In this document: positions 1 to 13,842 of the stretch, one piece after another
How positions within the stretch are numbered: position 1 is the first letter of the stretch
How the letters are laid out: every line of letters starts with the position of its first letter
Assembly: GCA_029891345.1 (NCBI GenBank)
Contig: CM056993.1
Span: 224,883,924 to 224,947,923, forward strand
DNA: 64,000 nucleotides
Source of the DNA: Dryococelus australis
Lineage: Eukaryota > Arthropoda > Insecta > Phasmatodea > Phasmatidae
Reading direction: 5' to 3'
Made by a program: the position numbers and the translations under genes
Notes under the pieces: generated by a model
Database searches by the model: none
What the model saw: the letters and a program-made list of their open reading frames with translations, nothing else
Told to the model about the DNA's origin: nothing

Positions 1-834
1 GTACACATCAGGAAATTGATGTCACCTACTAGCAACATGAAGGAACGCTGCCCAGCCCAGCTGTCCAGCTATTAGGGAATCGTTTGCAGTTTTTGGTAGT
101 CAGTCAGACACAGGGCTTTGCGAAGCCAATCGGCAAATGTGTTCATCCACATCAAAGGAACCACCACGCCATTTCGTTTCTGTGTACTGTTATATTCTGT
201 GTGTACAGCAGCTTGGCTCTATTGAGAACGGAATTTGTTTTGGCTGCGCTATGGGTATAAAGGAATAACGCGCGGGTTGTAACCTCTGCACCACCGACCA
301 TTTGTTTGACCTATGCTAGGAGAAGTGAAGAGCAGGTTTGTCTACTATTGCTGTTCTAATAATCTGCGAGTGCTCTGTGGCGATTTGCATTAACCGTCAC
401 TAGTTTAGTATGGTTACATTTGGCATATGTCGAGGAGATATGACACACATATTATCTCCTACTGATTTTTTTATCTCGGTACTAAGTATTGATTTGTAAG
501 ACATTTTATGTTCATAAACGCACTGTTAGTGACTTTCGGGGTTGCGGGATGGGAAGTAGTGATTGTTAACAGAACTTAGTATTATAGTATGAAGGAGGTT
601 CGACCCGCAACAGAATAATCGTTTATTTAAAAAGACCATAAAACATACATGCAAATAGTGGCGATGTTGTACAATTTCAGCTAAAATAAATGGTTTTTTT
701 TTTAAATTAAAATTGTATTTTGATATTTGTTTCCACTAAACCAACGAATGAATTCTCGCATATATCTAAGCCGTTATGTATGTGCATAAATTTAATGACC
801 TTGTACCACTACAGCTCACAAGTATTTGTATGTA
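1..834. other. No recognisable gene
   Basis: I see no coding signature, RNA gene or clear repeat here. Composition is ordinary AT-rich intergenic DNA with short A and T runs near 690-710. Confidence 0.5.
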
Positions 835-1239
835 TCAAGGCCCTGTGTACGACCACCAGAAAAGAGTGTATTTGATGCTAGAGTGAATAGAACCTTTGAT
901 GTGCACATTCTTACGAATAGGGTTAATCGTTTCTCCCAAAAAGACTAATAATATGAAGGATTGGAATAAATGAATAGCATAAAAGTACTTTATACAGTTT
1001 AACTTAATTTTAGGCACTAGACACAACACAATCAAATACATAATAATTGTTACACATTCTAACCCCTCATTCGCCAAAACACTTATGTGGATGTAAATTT
1101 TATAGAATAAATCATGCTGTGAGCATTCCCTCCACGCCTATTCGCATATATCACACCACAGTTATCACATGGATATATCTTGTATGAGGTGCTGAATGAG
1201 GAGTTACTGGTGTTAGAGCTATTCGTGAATGTCTTGCCA

Positions 1240-1507
1240 CCACACAGGATGAGTATAAAAGTGTACCCCAATTTGAAGGTATATAATATCAAAACCAAAC
1301 AACCTACAATCGTGATTGACCAATCAAATGAACCGTGGAACAGTGAAGATTGTTTATCATATGTTAATAAAAGTTCAATATGACCACCACGAGCGGCCCG
1401 AACGACATTTACGCGATACTCAAACTCGTTCCACACTCTTGTCGGAGTTATGGTTTGGATGGCGTCCGTAACTCTGGTTTTGATGTGGTGAGGGGGTAGT
1501 AAGCTCG
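1240..1507 (-). pseudogene. Tc1/mariner-type transposase, C-terminal fragment and 3' flank
   Basis: Read on the minus strand, this encodes the C-terminal tail typical of Tc1/mariner (DDE_3-like) transposases: a run of Ala-Ile-x-Thr-Ile-Thr-Pro, then RVWNEFEYRVNVVRAARG and GGHIE. The same tail, at the DNA level too, recurs on the plus strand near 2490-2740, including the noncoding flank with GGTTGTTTGGTTTTGATATT. The upstream two thirds of the gene are absent. It is a fragment of a second copy of the neighbouring element, lying in the opposite orientation. The frame continues to 1083 on the minus strand, but that extension is not transposase-like. Confidence 0.75.
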
Positions 1508-1540
1508 CATTCGACACATCAATGTGAAGAGGACGGTCTG

Positions 1541-2735
1541 ATGTTTCCTTTGTGTGCCAAGAGATGGCACTGGGAGCGTTCTGTGTTATTCAGTTTGCTT
1601 AGTTTGAATCGGTTACGTCTGTTCAACGTGACTTCCATCACAAATACAGATGTCGTCCTCCCGATAGGTGGAGTATCGTACATTGGTTTCTTCAGTTCCA
1701 TGAGACAGGGCGGGTGCCTTTCCAAAAGCAGAAGTTCCGGGCGGACAAGTGTGCCCGAAGAAAATGTGCAATGGGTAGAGCAAGCGTTTGTTCGCAGTCC
1801 ACGAAAATCAACTCGACAAGCTAACTGAGAAATGTAAATCCTTCAATCAAGTTTATGGACAGTGTTGCGAAAGCGATTGCTGTACAACTCATACATGTTA
1901 CAGATTGTACAGGCTCTTACCGAAAGGGATAAAGAACTGAAACGTGATTTCTGTGCGTTAGTTCTAGCCCAGAACGAGTTAGACGATGCATTCATGTCTA
2001 ACCTGGTTTTTAGCGATGAAGCAGCGTTCGACACAAATGGTAAGGTGAACCTGCACAACGTGCGGATATGGGTTCAGGAGCATCCACATGAAACTACCGA
2101 ACATAAGCGCGCTTCCCCCAAAGTGAATGTGTTTTGCGCTGTGCCCAAATACATAATTTTCGGCCCTTTCTTTTTTCAAGAGCCCACTGTTGCTGGAATC
2201 CCTTATTTGGACATGCTTACAGTGTTGTTGTTTCCTCGAAGAGATGGTGGGGGACTTCAATTACCAGCAGGATGGTGCGCCACCCATTGGCACCTAGCTG
2301 TTCGTGGAAACCTGAACAAGGTGTTGCTGCAACGCCTGGATTGGCCGAGGACCAGTTGGTAACCAGGATCTTCATCACTGGCACCAATAAGCCCAGGTCT
2401 TACTCATTGTGATTTTTTTCTTTGGAGGTACATAAAGACACAAGTGTTTCGTCCACCATTGCCGGCTAACATTGACGACCACGAAAAGAGAATTACGTAT
2501 GCCATCCAAACCATAACACCGGACATGCTGACAAGAGTGTGGAACGAGTTTGAGTATCCCGTAGATGTCGTTCGGGCCACTCGAGGTGGTCACAGTGAAC
2601 ATTTATGAAGATATGGTAAGCAAACTTCACATTTCCATGGTTCATTTTATTGATCATCCACAGTTGTAGGTTGTTTGGTTTTGATATTATAGACCTAAAA
2701 ATTTGGTTTATTATTTTATACTTTCCCTGTATTTT
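1541..2735 (+). pseudogene. Tc1/mariner-type transposase remnant, near full length
   Basis: A DDE transposase of the Tc1/mariner superfamily, broken by frameshifts. The helix-turn-helix linker region (GRTSVPEENVQW then AFVRSPRKSTR) lies at about 1738-1820. The catalytic core follows at 1960-2230: FSDEAAFDTNGKVNLHNVR holds the first acidic residue region, then RIWVQEHPHE, SPKVNVFCAV and FGPFFFQEPTVAG. The C-terminal tail (TRVWNEFEYP, then ATRGGH) is at about 2525-2600 in another frame. The Gln-Gln-Asp-Gly segment with the second Asp survives near 2255-2275, after a frameshift. Wild-type relatives are about 330-350 residues; this copy fits that length but has several stops. Clear TIRs were not identified, so the ends are approximate. 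It sits head-to-head with the 1240-1507 fragment, which suggests nested or paired insertion. Confidence 0.8.
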
Positions 2736-2739
2736 TAGT

Positions 2740-4765
2740 CAGTCGATACTGCTGCATATCTTCGACCCCTTGAGTTAGTGGGCTTTCGCGGTACCATTGC
2801 CGATGTCAACATGTCCTTACCAACAGATTCCTTATTCATATTTTAACAGATTGCACAGTAGATGAATAAAGTGAGGATCTGCCTTCTGTCTATGCAGTGA
2901 AAACCTTCTTATATATTGCATGTTTATTTTGTATTAACATTATACAACAAGTGCTTTATGTTGACTAACTCGAGTGACTCACTAGATGTTTGCTGCTTCT
3001 ATCAGCAAAACCGCATTGTTGCCGTATTGTTATACGATACCTAATCAACCATATCGCTGTCTTACCCCTGATATCATTCATCAGGCAACCAGTCTTCTTA
3101 CAATTGCACATCTTTTAGTGTCGGAAGTGTCCTGTTTTTTTCTTTTGCTGCTGCACTCTTCCGATGTGTTTTACGCCAACTCCTAGGATGTGTTGTGTTT
3201 GTTCTAGTAGCAATTCCTTGGAAACACTCTAGGCATTGGAGACAGACAGGAATATCTTCATTTTGTTCCAGATAGGCATGTGGGTGTTTGTAGACTGATT
3301 GTATTTCATAACGTGCATATGCGAGAAGGAATTATTTAAGCAGGTATATAAGCTCGGTACCTTCGTGGATTGTTGCATATGATTTTAAAATGCTATAGGT
3401 TATGATAGCTGATAGGTATTTGGCTGCTAAATTGCCACTGCATAGTTTTCATTATGCCCTTTTGGAGGGAGTAAAAATATCTGGGTTGTTTGTGATAATA
3501 GAAGCTGCTTTTACAGATCGGAAATGGGTAAGCCATGTTGTTGAGTTTCGCAGAGGATAACAGGCATGTGCAAACAAGAATTTATTATTCTCTTAGCGAA
3601 CATATGGATGGCTTTTAACAATGATGTCTTTGGAGCTGCTTCACATGAGTTTATGGCAAAGTGTGGGCATCATTAATTTACTTTTCACGTTAATATAGAA
3701 TATTTAGATGAACTTGCGATGTGCAGTGTAACACAATAAAGATAAATTATCTCGTGCAGTATAGCTCTCAGTGTAGATTCTTTTTCTTGTCTCTGTGATT
3801 TCTTTTCTCCATCATACTAAAATATTTCAGTATTTACTTATTTGCGAATCGATATAGTGTAAATAATGAGTCTCGGCATGTCAGTATTAGTGAGTGTTAG
3901 CTTCGGTAGGGGCCAATTGCTTATATTCGTACATGCTTGAAGATGATATAAACCACAGACATTGTGAAGTAGTTTATGTTGAGTACGAATGCATGTATAC
4001 CTTCCACGAATGCATAAAATAATACAATACAAATGTATCAAGATATTTAATACTGGTCCGTACCTGAGACCCATGTTCTACATGTTTACCAGAATCGATA
4101 CATCTGCCAACCCTCTCCTCTAAACCTGTGACTCGTGATCTTGTAGATTACCATACACATTATGATTGTTGGTAACAGGATGGTGCACAGACACAAAATG
4201 CTCGCCTTTCCACTCGTCTATGCCCCAGCATCTAGATCATATAATAGAGGTATTTATGTTTCTAGTAACATATTTTTTATTTTGTATGTCAAGAATTGAT
4301 TGTTTAGTTTGAATAGTGTAGTTGTGCTTAGCTAAATTTTTTAAAATAATAACGGTATGCTGCTCTTTAATAAACTACAGATACATGGGTATTTTGGTCA
4401 TGCCTAAAGGATATGCGTGCACGACGTGCTGTGTTCTTGCTGTAGGTTCGTTCTGTAGCGAAACCCTTCGGGCGATAATGGTGTTGTCTATCGGTGGAGT
4501 TTGGAAGTGCATGGCCTCACTATCTACACCCTCCCTGACAGGTGTTACTTAGTTGGTTGGCTCGCAGGTTCAATGATCGTTGAAAATAAATGTGATCTCA
4601 CACCCATACAAACACACTTATACTCACACCTATTTGAATCACTTAACTTATGCAGCTGGCAATGAAATAGGAAATTGAGTCATGCATTAAAAATATCTAT
4701 GCAAACCCACATTACGAGTATGTGTCTCCCAAGTCGTCATGTGTATCGCTTGCGAATATTTAAAT
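2740..4765. other. Intergenic, nothing recognised
   Basis: Short open frames occur (for example 2986-3186 and 4322-4552), but none has a recognisable domain, coding bias or splice context. I treat the segment as noncoding. Confidence 0.5.
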
Positions 4766-4769
4766 GGAG

Positions 4770-5690
4770 TGGATGATTGGCAACTATAACTTCGGCGGAT
4801 GGGAAGTGATGGTAAATTATGCTTGTAATATAGGTTCAAAATGTATTTCATCTTGTCATCTACAGCTTTGGTGGATAGGTGATGGTGGCTTACTATCCTT
4901 ATATGGGGTCTTCAGTCGTAATTGCTCCTCCACTTTGTTCGTTGCCAGGGGTGATGCCTATCTTATGGATTTATTGAGTATAGCATCAGTGAATGGAAAA
5001 TGTTGGGTAACTATGTTTATGAGAGGCCTTAAGATGTACTTGACCTTGCTGGCATGTCAATCGTTGGGGGTGATGTCTACGATATGAATTTGGTGGTTAA
5101 ATCATAAACCATTCGAATATGATGGACAACTATAATTATAAGTATTTGTAAGGTGTACTTGATCTAGCAACCCAGTTCGTTGCTGGGGATCATGTTTGTT
5201 GGTTGTGTTTGTTTGCAGGGTCGATTGTTTGCAGGTTATGTATTTGGTGTCTGTATCTTAAACAATTCAGAAATTATGACCAACTATGCTTATAAGAGGG
5301 CTTATGGTATACTTGATCCTGTGGCCCTGTTCTTTGTTAGTGGTTATGTCTATGTTATGTAATTGGTGAATATATCTTTGGTGGATGGGAAATTGCAGTC
5401 AACGGTGCTTATAAGAGGGCTTAAGACGTTCTTGACTCTGCAGTTGTGTTTGTTGATGGGGGTGATGACTATGTTATAAATCTGGTGCCTATATCTTAAA
5501 CCTTTTGGAACCGGTGGGCAACTATGCATATATAGGAGGGCTTAAGGTGTTATTGACTCTACCACCCTATTCGTCACCAGTGTTGATGTTTATGTTATGA
5601 TGGCTATAAAAAGGATCGGAAATGGTGTCCGACTATGCTTATATGAAGGTGTAAGGTGTTCTTGGCCATATCTACTTGATCTGATGTTCT
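4770..5690. repeat. Degenerate tandem array, ~119 bp period
   Basis: A diverged unit recurs about seven to eight times. It contains a tract like GCTTATAAGAGGGCTTA, then a GGTGT..TTGACT segment, then a GGTGGATGGGAA segment. The clearest anchors start at 5288, 5407, 5526 and 5637 (spacings 119, 119, 111). Older copies are near 4895, 5016 and 5133. Open frames inside it (4764-5087, 5180-5362) are by-products of the repeat. Confidence 0.7.
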
Positions 5691-5799
5691 AGCTAGTATG
5701 AATGGTATTGTGATGGCTGGAATGCATGATGCATGATTTAAAACTCAATTATATTGGCATTTTGACCCTCAGTCGTGGGTGAGTAGTGATCAGGGTAGG

Positions 5800-6265
5800 A
5801 TTTGTACTTAGTGTGCTATTACTATCTCGGTACATGTACTTAGTCTCAGTGCATCTATTTTCCTCTAAGTGTAATTATTCTCTTTATGCATACTTATTCA
5901 TTATGAAATTACTCATATAATTATTCATTGCACAATTGTTAATTATGCATTCATTATACCTAATTACTATCTATGGGTGTCAAACCAAGGAGCACCTCAC
6001 CTCCCATCAACACCCTAGTCAGCGGTGTTTCGGCAGCTGATGGGTAAAATGCATACTTTGTGTGTAATTACTTTCTCTATACATGTACTTAGTTTCGGTG
6101 CATCTACTTACTCTTGGTACATATCCATAATTATTATGCAATTATTCATTATGCAATTGTTCATTACACTTTAATGTCTCCTAGTTACAATTACTCCTAA
6201 TTACATCTAATATCCTGTGATGGGTCTCGAACCAGGGAGAACCGTTTCCATGTTAAAGAGTGCTA
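5800..6265. repeat. Two tandem copies of a ~244 bp repeat with a tRNA-like B box
   Basis: ACATGTACTTAGT..C.GTGCATCTA occurs at about 5832 and 6076, and the GGT.TC.AACCA.GGAG segment at about 5979 and 6223, both spaced 244 bp. On the minus strand the second copy contains GGTTCGAGACC, which fits a Pol III B box. This suggests a tRNA-derived SINE dimer or a local duplication of one. I could not place an A box with confidence. Confidence 0.5.
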
Positions 6266-6429
6266 AAAAATGGTGTCCCTCTCTCCAGAGCCAATTACAG
6301 GTTAATAAAATTACACTATGGCAGCTGATATGTATGTTGGAACGATTTTCCCAGGTTAGGATGCTGGCAATTCTTATCCCTCTAACCAGAGCCTGTTTCC
6401 AGTTTAATCAAATGGCACTGCGATTGCTG

Positions 6430-7310
6430 ATGCTCCCTATATCATAGAACGCAGGCACTCTCATTACTAGTGGCGTAAGTCACAGACTGCCATATCGACT
6501 TATGACACACTCCCGCAGCGAAGAATAGAAATGGCTGCACACACACATGACGCGATGCTCGCAGCATTGCAGCACATCACACACAGTGTTTATATTCAAC
6601 TACATATCCACTAATGAAGATATAAGCTTAGTTCACACACAACATTTTATGAAGCACTATGTGACTACAGTCATACAGCTAAAATGTGAATAGGAATTGC
6701 CTTGTGGGTCAACGAGGGTCGATGTAATGTTGGGTGGTTCTAATGTTATTTTGCAAGTACACTTGTTTCAAGAAATTGACCATTTCCATCAAGTCTTCAA
6801 GACTCGCCATCTGGAAAGTGGAGAAGATACTTTATGACGATTGAGGTTCAAGTTTATCACTACTCTGACAGTCGCGCCAGGAGTAATGTTGGACATTATG
6901 TGTGGTCGACCGCAGTTATCCATCCAAGGTGCAATGACAAAGCTCTCTGGTGCTCGAGACAGGCTATCCCTAGAGTCCTTTGCTCTCTTTTTCAGGTGTC
7001 AGATATGTTACAGGAGGAAATGTAGTCAAGTCCACATTTTCTTTCCCTCCACCAGAGTTGTTGTGCCTCCCACACACATCCTCCAATATAAAATATTTTA
7101 CAAAATTGCATTACTGCCTACTAAGTTTTGACAACATTTATAACTGTCATTTCAAAACGAATTAACAAATTCCTGTGCAACATTCTAGCCTAGTTTGTTG
7201 ACCTTCAGTAAAAAAATCCATTATTATCCACCCCCTGTTGGCAAAATTAAGCATATCAAAACAAGAGTTTTCCAATAGTCTACCTCCGGACCATATTCCC
7301 AACATATGTA
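6430..7310. other. Intergenic, nothing recognised
   Basis: Overlapping open frames at 6834-7165 lack recognisable domains. No repeat structure was seen. Confidence 0.45.
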
Positions 7311-7312
7311 TA

Positions 7313-8018
7313 CAGGTGTAGCAAAACTGCATGTAAATACTTCGGGGAAACATTCCTCACATCTGGAGGATGAAAATATATTGTGTGTGTCTGCAAATGC
7401 TTCGTTACTTCACTACAGCCCATAATACATAATGTGCAGTGTATGGCGCACAGGCTTGAACATGTCGATGCAGAATTAATTTGCATGATACATGGCACCA
7501 CACACCACGACATTACACCTTGAACAGTACGAACTTTACAATAATTAGTCAAATGTGTGTGAAACCTTATCTTCGGCACTAAAGGACATGTTTAAAATGT
7601 CCTCCATCAGCACGAACACATGTATCAATCCGCCCTTGCATGGACAACATGATGTGTTGATGAATCTCTGGAAAATTCCTCATTGTTTGGCAAACCCACC
7701 ACAATTGTGGTCACGGAGGGTGCCCACGTTGTACAGAGGGGTTTTATTCACAAGTGCCTTTAAATGTCCCCGCAGATACAATTCTAGTGGATTTAGTCTT
7801 CTCTGGGGAGTGTATGGCGCTGCCAAATACAGCTGCGATGGTATTCCACAGTAACACGATTCAGCCTGCGGGTTATACACTCTATGATATGCATTACGGA
7901 CTGTAGTGAGGAAAATATGCGTGTGTAGACTTATGTTCACATGGCCCTAACATTTTTTTAATCTCCAGATGTGAGGAATGTTTCCCCGAAATATCGACAT
8001 GCAATTTTGCTACACCTA
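7313..8018. mobile_element. TIR DNA transposon, ~706 bp, internally deleted
   Basis: The left end (7313-7370) and right end (7962-8018) are inverted repeats of about 57 bp with only a few mismatches. The outer tips read CAGGTGTAGC on the left and GCTACACCTA on the right. Both tips abut a TA dinucleotide (7311-7312 and 8019-8020), the target duplication expected for Tc1/mariner-type elements. The interior carries a minus-strand transposase C-terminus, so this is a deletion derivative of a once-autonomous element. Confidence 0.8.
7560..7905 (-). pseudogene. Transposase C-terminal remnant inside the 7313-8018 element
   Basis: On the minus strand the stretch near 7800-7860 reads NPLELYLRGHLKALVNKTP, the DDE-transposase segment around the final acidic residue in Tc1/mariner relatives. 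It is followed by a region like NVGTLRDH. After a stop/frameshift near 7680 the tail continues with a Gly-Gly-Leu-Ile-His-Val-like and MEDILNMSF segment at about 7575-7640, matching the usual C-terminal end in position. The N-terminal half, including the first catalytic Asp, is deleted. Confidence 0.7.
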
Positions 8019-8019
8019 T

Positions 8020-8685
8020 ATAATATGGCCTACACTTTTCTTGTCCTGTAGATAGGGAAAGCTTTCACATTTTCTGTAACAGGGTGTACAGTGTTGATGA
8101 AATAACTTGGATATTAAAATTGTCAATGTAAAAAGCAGAATTTCGTATTTAAAAAAAATAGCTTCTCATTTGGAAAAAAATAGTGCACAATTCTATAATT
8201 CCAATATTTTGTCAAATTAAAAATGCAGTTACATTTCATCATAGGAATTTAAACGATCTTAGTAAAAAGTAAAATCGCAATTACATGTAGGACCCATAAA
8301 CAGCTCCTTGTTCATCATTGTTAATCCTACACACTCTTCATGGACATATTCACCAATGACTACGTAATGTTTCGTGTCCTTAATCTTGTCTTCACCCCAT
8401 ACACTACAGTAGCAGCTCTCGATGGAGGTTGATGTCACTTTCACCTTTATTCCAACCCCCCTCCCGGCATCTAGATTGAAATAATTAGGTTTCTTCGTAT
8501 TGGCTCATGTTGTGGTTCTTGGTCTATTTCTCCTTCTTGCTGGTTTCGATATCCTGAAACATGAGTCGACAGCATGTTTCCTGTTATTAGTTTCCTTCTT
8601 CCTCAATGGTGTTGGGAACATTTTATTAAATGAGTTATGAGTCGACGATTTTGCTTACGAATCTGGAGTTTGTGATATTTCATGT
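8020..8685. other. Intergenic, nothing recognised
   Basis: AT-rich segment with oligo-A runs near 8150-8185. No gene or repeat was recognised. Confidence 0.45.
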
Positions 8686-8689
8686 TCTC

Positions 8690-8960
8690 CAGTGATGTAA
8701 TAATCTGAAAAATCTTCTGGGTGGGCTAGGGAAGAAATTTTGGTGGCTCTTAACAGAGAGGTATTGGAGCCGATGAGGGTGATTGAGGTGAGCCAGAATG
8801 AAAGGGTGGGGAAATGGGAGATCCCCGAGAAAACCCGTCAACCATCGGCATCGTCCGGCACGATTCCCACATGCGAAAATCCGTGAGTGACCCGGCTGGG
8901 GATTTGAACCCATTTTGCCTTAGTGAGGGGCGAGCAGGCTAATAGCTTAGTTACCGTGGC
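8690..8960 (+). repeat. SINE-like dispersed repeat, copy 1
   Basis: The block near 8805-8900 reads GGAGATCCCCGAGAAAACC, then a CATCGTCC..CACGAT segment, then GGGGATTTGAACCCATT, which resembles a tRNA-like B box region. The same block recurs on the opposite strand at 11640-11890, so it is a dispersed family rather than unique sequence. The open frame at 8680-8913 on the minus strand is a by-product. Ends are approximate. Confidence 0.55.
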
Positions 8961-9399
8961 TCCGAATACACTTGGGAATACTCATATATCATCGGAGTCA
9001 GTTGATATCGCTGGAGTGCGAGGACGTTCACAATGTTTGGATGGCACTATCATTAGTATACTCCAGGAGAGCAGTAATCGAGACAATCTGGAGGTGCCTG
9101 ATATTGGGTTAGCCAAGGATAGGCCTAATGGAATTGGTTCAGCTATGTCTTGTTGAGCGGTGTCTTGTTTGGGTGGAGGTAACTCAGTTACTCCACTTGG
9201 TGTTAAAGCCCCCTCAGGGATTATCATAGTGTTGAAGTGATATAAGTCTTTGGCCTTGAAAGCACTTTACACATTTCCGTGATACATGGACTTTTCCCAG
9301 GTTAGTGAGAAAAAAATTCCCGGAAATTCTGCTTTGAAACTTAATTTCCCTCTCTACGATCATCAAAATAAAGTAGGGCATGCTAGTCCCAGTAAATCT

Positions 9400-10110
9400 C
9401 AAACTTTTCTAAGATTCTAAAGCAACCTTTAACAAATGGCTACAATTCATGAGTTGTTAGAAGGCAAACAATGCAAGATAATATCGTTCTCTTCAACGAC
9501 ATCCCAAATGTTATACTCCAAGAAAGACATGGCTCCATCAAAAATTAAAATATATTTTCCTCTAGGCTTGAATCTGGTAAAGTTTAAAAAACTCAACAAA
9601 TGTGTCAGCCACCATGCTGCCTTTAAGAGTAATCCGAATGTCCGATCAAGTGCGCAAATATTTGAAAGAAGCAGGGTTTCTCCTCACTTCCTTGAATAGG
9701 AGCATTGGGAGAACAACATACCCTGTAGCATTAACACACACTCATAATGAGATGCTCTCGTCATGTTCTTTAGCAGCAACATGAACATATTTAACCCCAT
9801 TTTTCGTAAACACAGTAGATTCCTTATGCAGCTGCAATCTGCGTCATTTTTCATCCACATTACAAAAACCTTCCAAGAAAACCCGCGAAATTATTGACAA
9901 GTATTATTTCTTTCAATTTCTGACATTGATCTGTTACATTGAATCAACTCATTTTTTCAGCACGCATAGGGTTCAAACTCTGAGTCTTCCTTTTGAAACT
10001 TCAGGGTTCCTATTTAAAAACTCTGAACGCACCAGTGACTAGCTACCCTTTTGACGAACTTGTTGGGAATCCCATTATCACAGCAGCATCGAAAATATTC
10101 AGCTGAAGTG
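9400..10110 (-). pseudogene. pogo/Tigger-like (DDE_1) transposase remnant
   Basis: Minus-strand translation across frames gives a DDE_1-type catalytic domain. NVDE (first catalytic Asp region) is at 9850-9861, followed by a LHKESTVFTKNGVKYVHV segment and then VCVNATGYVVLPMLLFKE. FDGAMSF, the position of the second Asp, is at 9522-9542, followed by ENDIILHCLPSN. These match the order and spacing of pogo/Tigger/jerky transposases. The copy has several stops and frame changes and is dead. The DNA-binding exon upstream (10240-10375) belongs to the same element by order, strand and spacing. Its C-terminal part may extend to about 9000, but I cannot support that by motif. Confidence 0.7.
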
Positions 10111-10239
10111 TCTTAGAAGTTAATAGGTAACCAACATCATATATGTGAGTATAGTTCTTGTTCTGCTGAAAGGACTAGCTCACTGCACTGCTTTGATTTC
10201 ACATAATTTTCATCAAAAAGATAACGGTGAAGGGTTTAC

Positions 10240-10375
10240 CTGGGTACATCGTACCTGAGACTTGCTTCGCGAACTGGCAATCCCTTCCCTTTCACCTTAA
10301 TGATAGTCTTGGACAGGGTTTCTTGATTCCATAGTCCACACTTGATAGTTCCGTCTTTTTTAGCCATAATGAAGG
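10240..10375 (-). pseudogene. psq-type helix-turn-helix exon of the Tigger-like element
   Basis: The minus strand shows a pyrimidine-rich acceptor (CCCTTTCTTTTCAG) before 10375 and a donor (CAG then GTAAAC) after 10240. The exon starts 8 bases before an ATG at 10367 and encodes 42 codons: a basic MAKKDG start, GLWNQETLSKTIIKV, then LPVREASLRYDVP. This is the pattern of a pipsqueak-type HTH: Trp-x-x-Glu-x-Leu, a small loop, then REAS..Y.VP. Because a DDE_1 catalytic remnant follows on the same strand, I read it as the N-terminal exon of a pogo/Tigger transposase rather than a BTB-psq regulator. The domain itself is open and undamaged; the splice to the rest is not established. Confidence 0.65.
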
Positions 10376-10384
10376 CTGAAAAGA

Positions 10385-11040
10385 AAGGGACAACATTATA
10401 GTGGTTATTTCAGTAAGTGTAGGCAGGTGAAGATCATATGGCCAAGGTAGGCCATATTACCCATAATGGTGATATCGACAAAAACCCTTCATACCAGTGT
10501 ACACGTTACATCTATGTAAATAACTATACCTTTTTTTAGATTCTCCATTGAAAATGTAAAGCAGTACCAAAAATAAATCAAATTAAAATGTTGGTTAGTT
10601 TGCATTACTGTAATATGACTTACCCAGTGAAATAAAATAAGTAATATTTTTGGGATGTAGAACTTTCGAACAATGGTGGGTCAGTGCGAGGATGCGCAAC
10701 AGCTGGTGCTATCTATTGCCTAGACCCTTCGTTAGGTACCTGTCCAATGACATTTGTCTGCCATCTAGCAGCTGCCGTGCAAACTACGCTCGCAAATCAC
10801 AAATGGACCATATTACCAACCGGGCGATAAGACCCTCAGCCACCTTATGTCCTGCCCCCTCCCCCCTCCAACATACACACACGCGCTCGCGAGAGAAAGG
10901 ATGTTACCCTTGCTAATATTCTAATATTCCATTCTAGAGATTCAAACTCCTTTGTAACAAAGATATATTTTCGTATCCTCCCTCGTAGTAGAACTCTGTT
11001 ATTTACTTCAGAAAACCGAGTTAAGTGGAACGATGATAAA
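10385..11040. other. Intergenic, nothing recognised
   Basis: An open frame at 10650-10916 shows no known domain. Composition rises in GC around 10650-10900, without gene structure that I can define. Confidence 0.4.
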
Positions 11041-11290
11041 CAAGCTGAATTCGCATTGGGGATGGCATGGGTCCCATTCCCAGTACGGATAATTTGTTTT
11101 GCGTGTTTATTAAAAATTACTCCTTACTCCAGTGAATGCCGCGGTGATTTCTCCACACAGGCTGTAGTTGGTGCCATCCATGTTCCTGCTTACCTGAACA
11201 ATTTTCTCCACTCAATGACCTCGCTTTCGACGAGATACTAAGCCAAACTTACCTATCTTACCTACCTACCTACCTATTTACTTCATGAAT
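11040..11290 (+). repeat. SINE with (CCTA)n tail, copy 1
   Basis: The body carries GAATGCCGCGGTGATT, a CACTCAATGACCTCGCT segment and an ACGAGATACTAAG end, followed by a CTTACCTACCTACCTACC tail at about 11250-11275. The body and tail layout match the copy at 14020-14300. This is a retroposed SINE on the plus strand. Confidence 0.6.
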
Positions 11291-11639
11291 TGCATGCAGT
11301 ACCGCTATTCTGTTATACCGAGATATATTTAACAGTGACAGTTCCAATCATCCCTATCCTTTCCGCGACCAAGTTTGCCCAGTCCCAGAAGATTCGTGAT
11401 CCATGTGCCCCATATAACTATTTCCTGTATTCTTAGGCATACTGGTTTTAGCCTTGAGACGCACTTTGATCCCACCTTTACCTAGGACCTGCAACTACCT
11501 CTATGGGTGTAGGGTAGGTTTGTAGAAAGAATCGAATTTGTCATGTTGATCCAATAGCAAGTGAAGTATGTTGTAGAGCCGCAAGAGGACGTAATAGTTG
11601 GTTCCTGCTGGGCGGGGCAATACTGATGCTTCCCACTCT

Positions 11640-11889
11640 TCCAGGCAAATGATCATTCAGGAAACTGTAGCACTACTCAGAGAGACCACGCCGGTGTTGA
11701 GCTTAGAGCTTCCATAGAAGCTCCAAGACTTCCTAAGCTGGAATATCGTCACGCCAAGAGTACATGGCGTAGAGGCTAGTGCTCGCCTCCCTGCTGGAGT
11801 ACTGTTAGATATTTGTACGTGGACATCATGCTGGACGATGTCGCTAGTCGGCAGGTTTTCTCGGGGATCTCCACGTCGTTGCATTCCTG

Positions 11890-11890
<1 letters not shown>
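11640..11890 (-). repeat. SINE-like dispersed repeat, copy 2 (opposite strand)
   Basis: Read on the minus strand from 11890 downward, it begins with GGAGATCCCCGAGAAAACC, followed by the CATCGTCCAGCATGAT segment and a GGGAGGCGAGCACTAG segment. It aligns with 8805-8950. The open frame 11657-11884 on this strand is non-genic. Confidence 0.55.

Positions 11891-13842
<1,952 letters not shown>

Noticed and set aside
1083..1239. Cys-x-x-Cys containing frame (minus strand) that hints at a zinc finger
   Set aside because: Only one Cys pair and no proper His pair. It is a read-through of the transposase tail fragment into unrelated flank.
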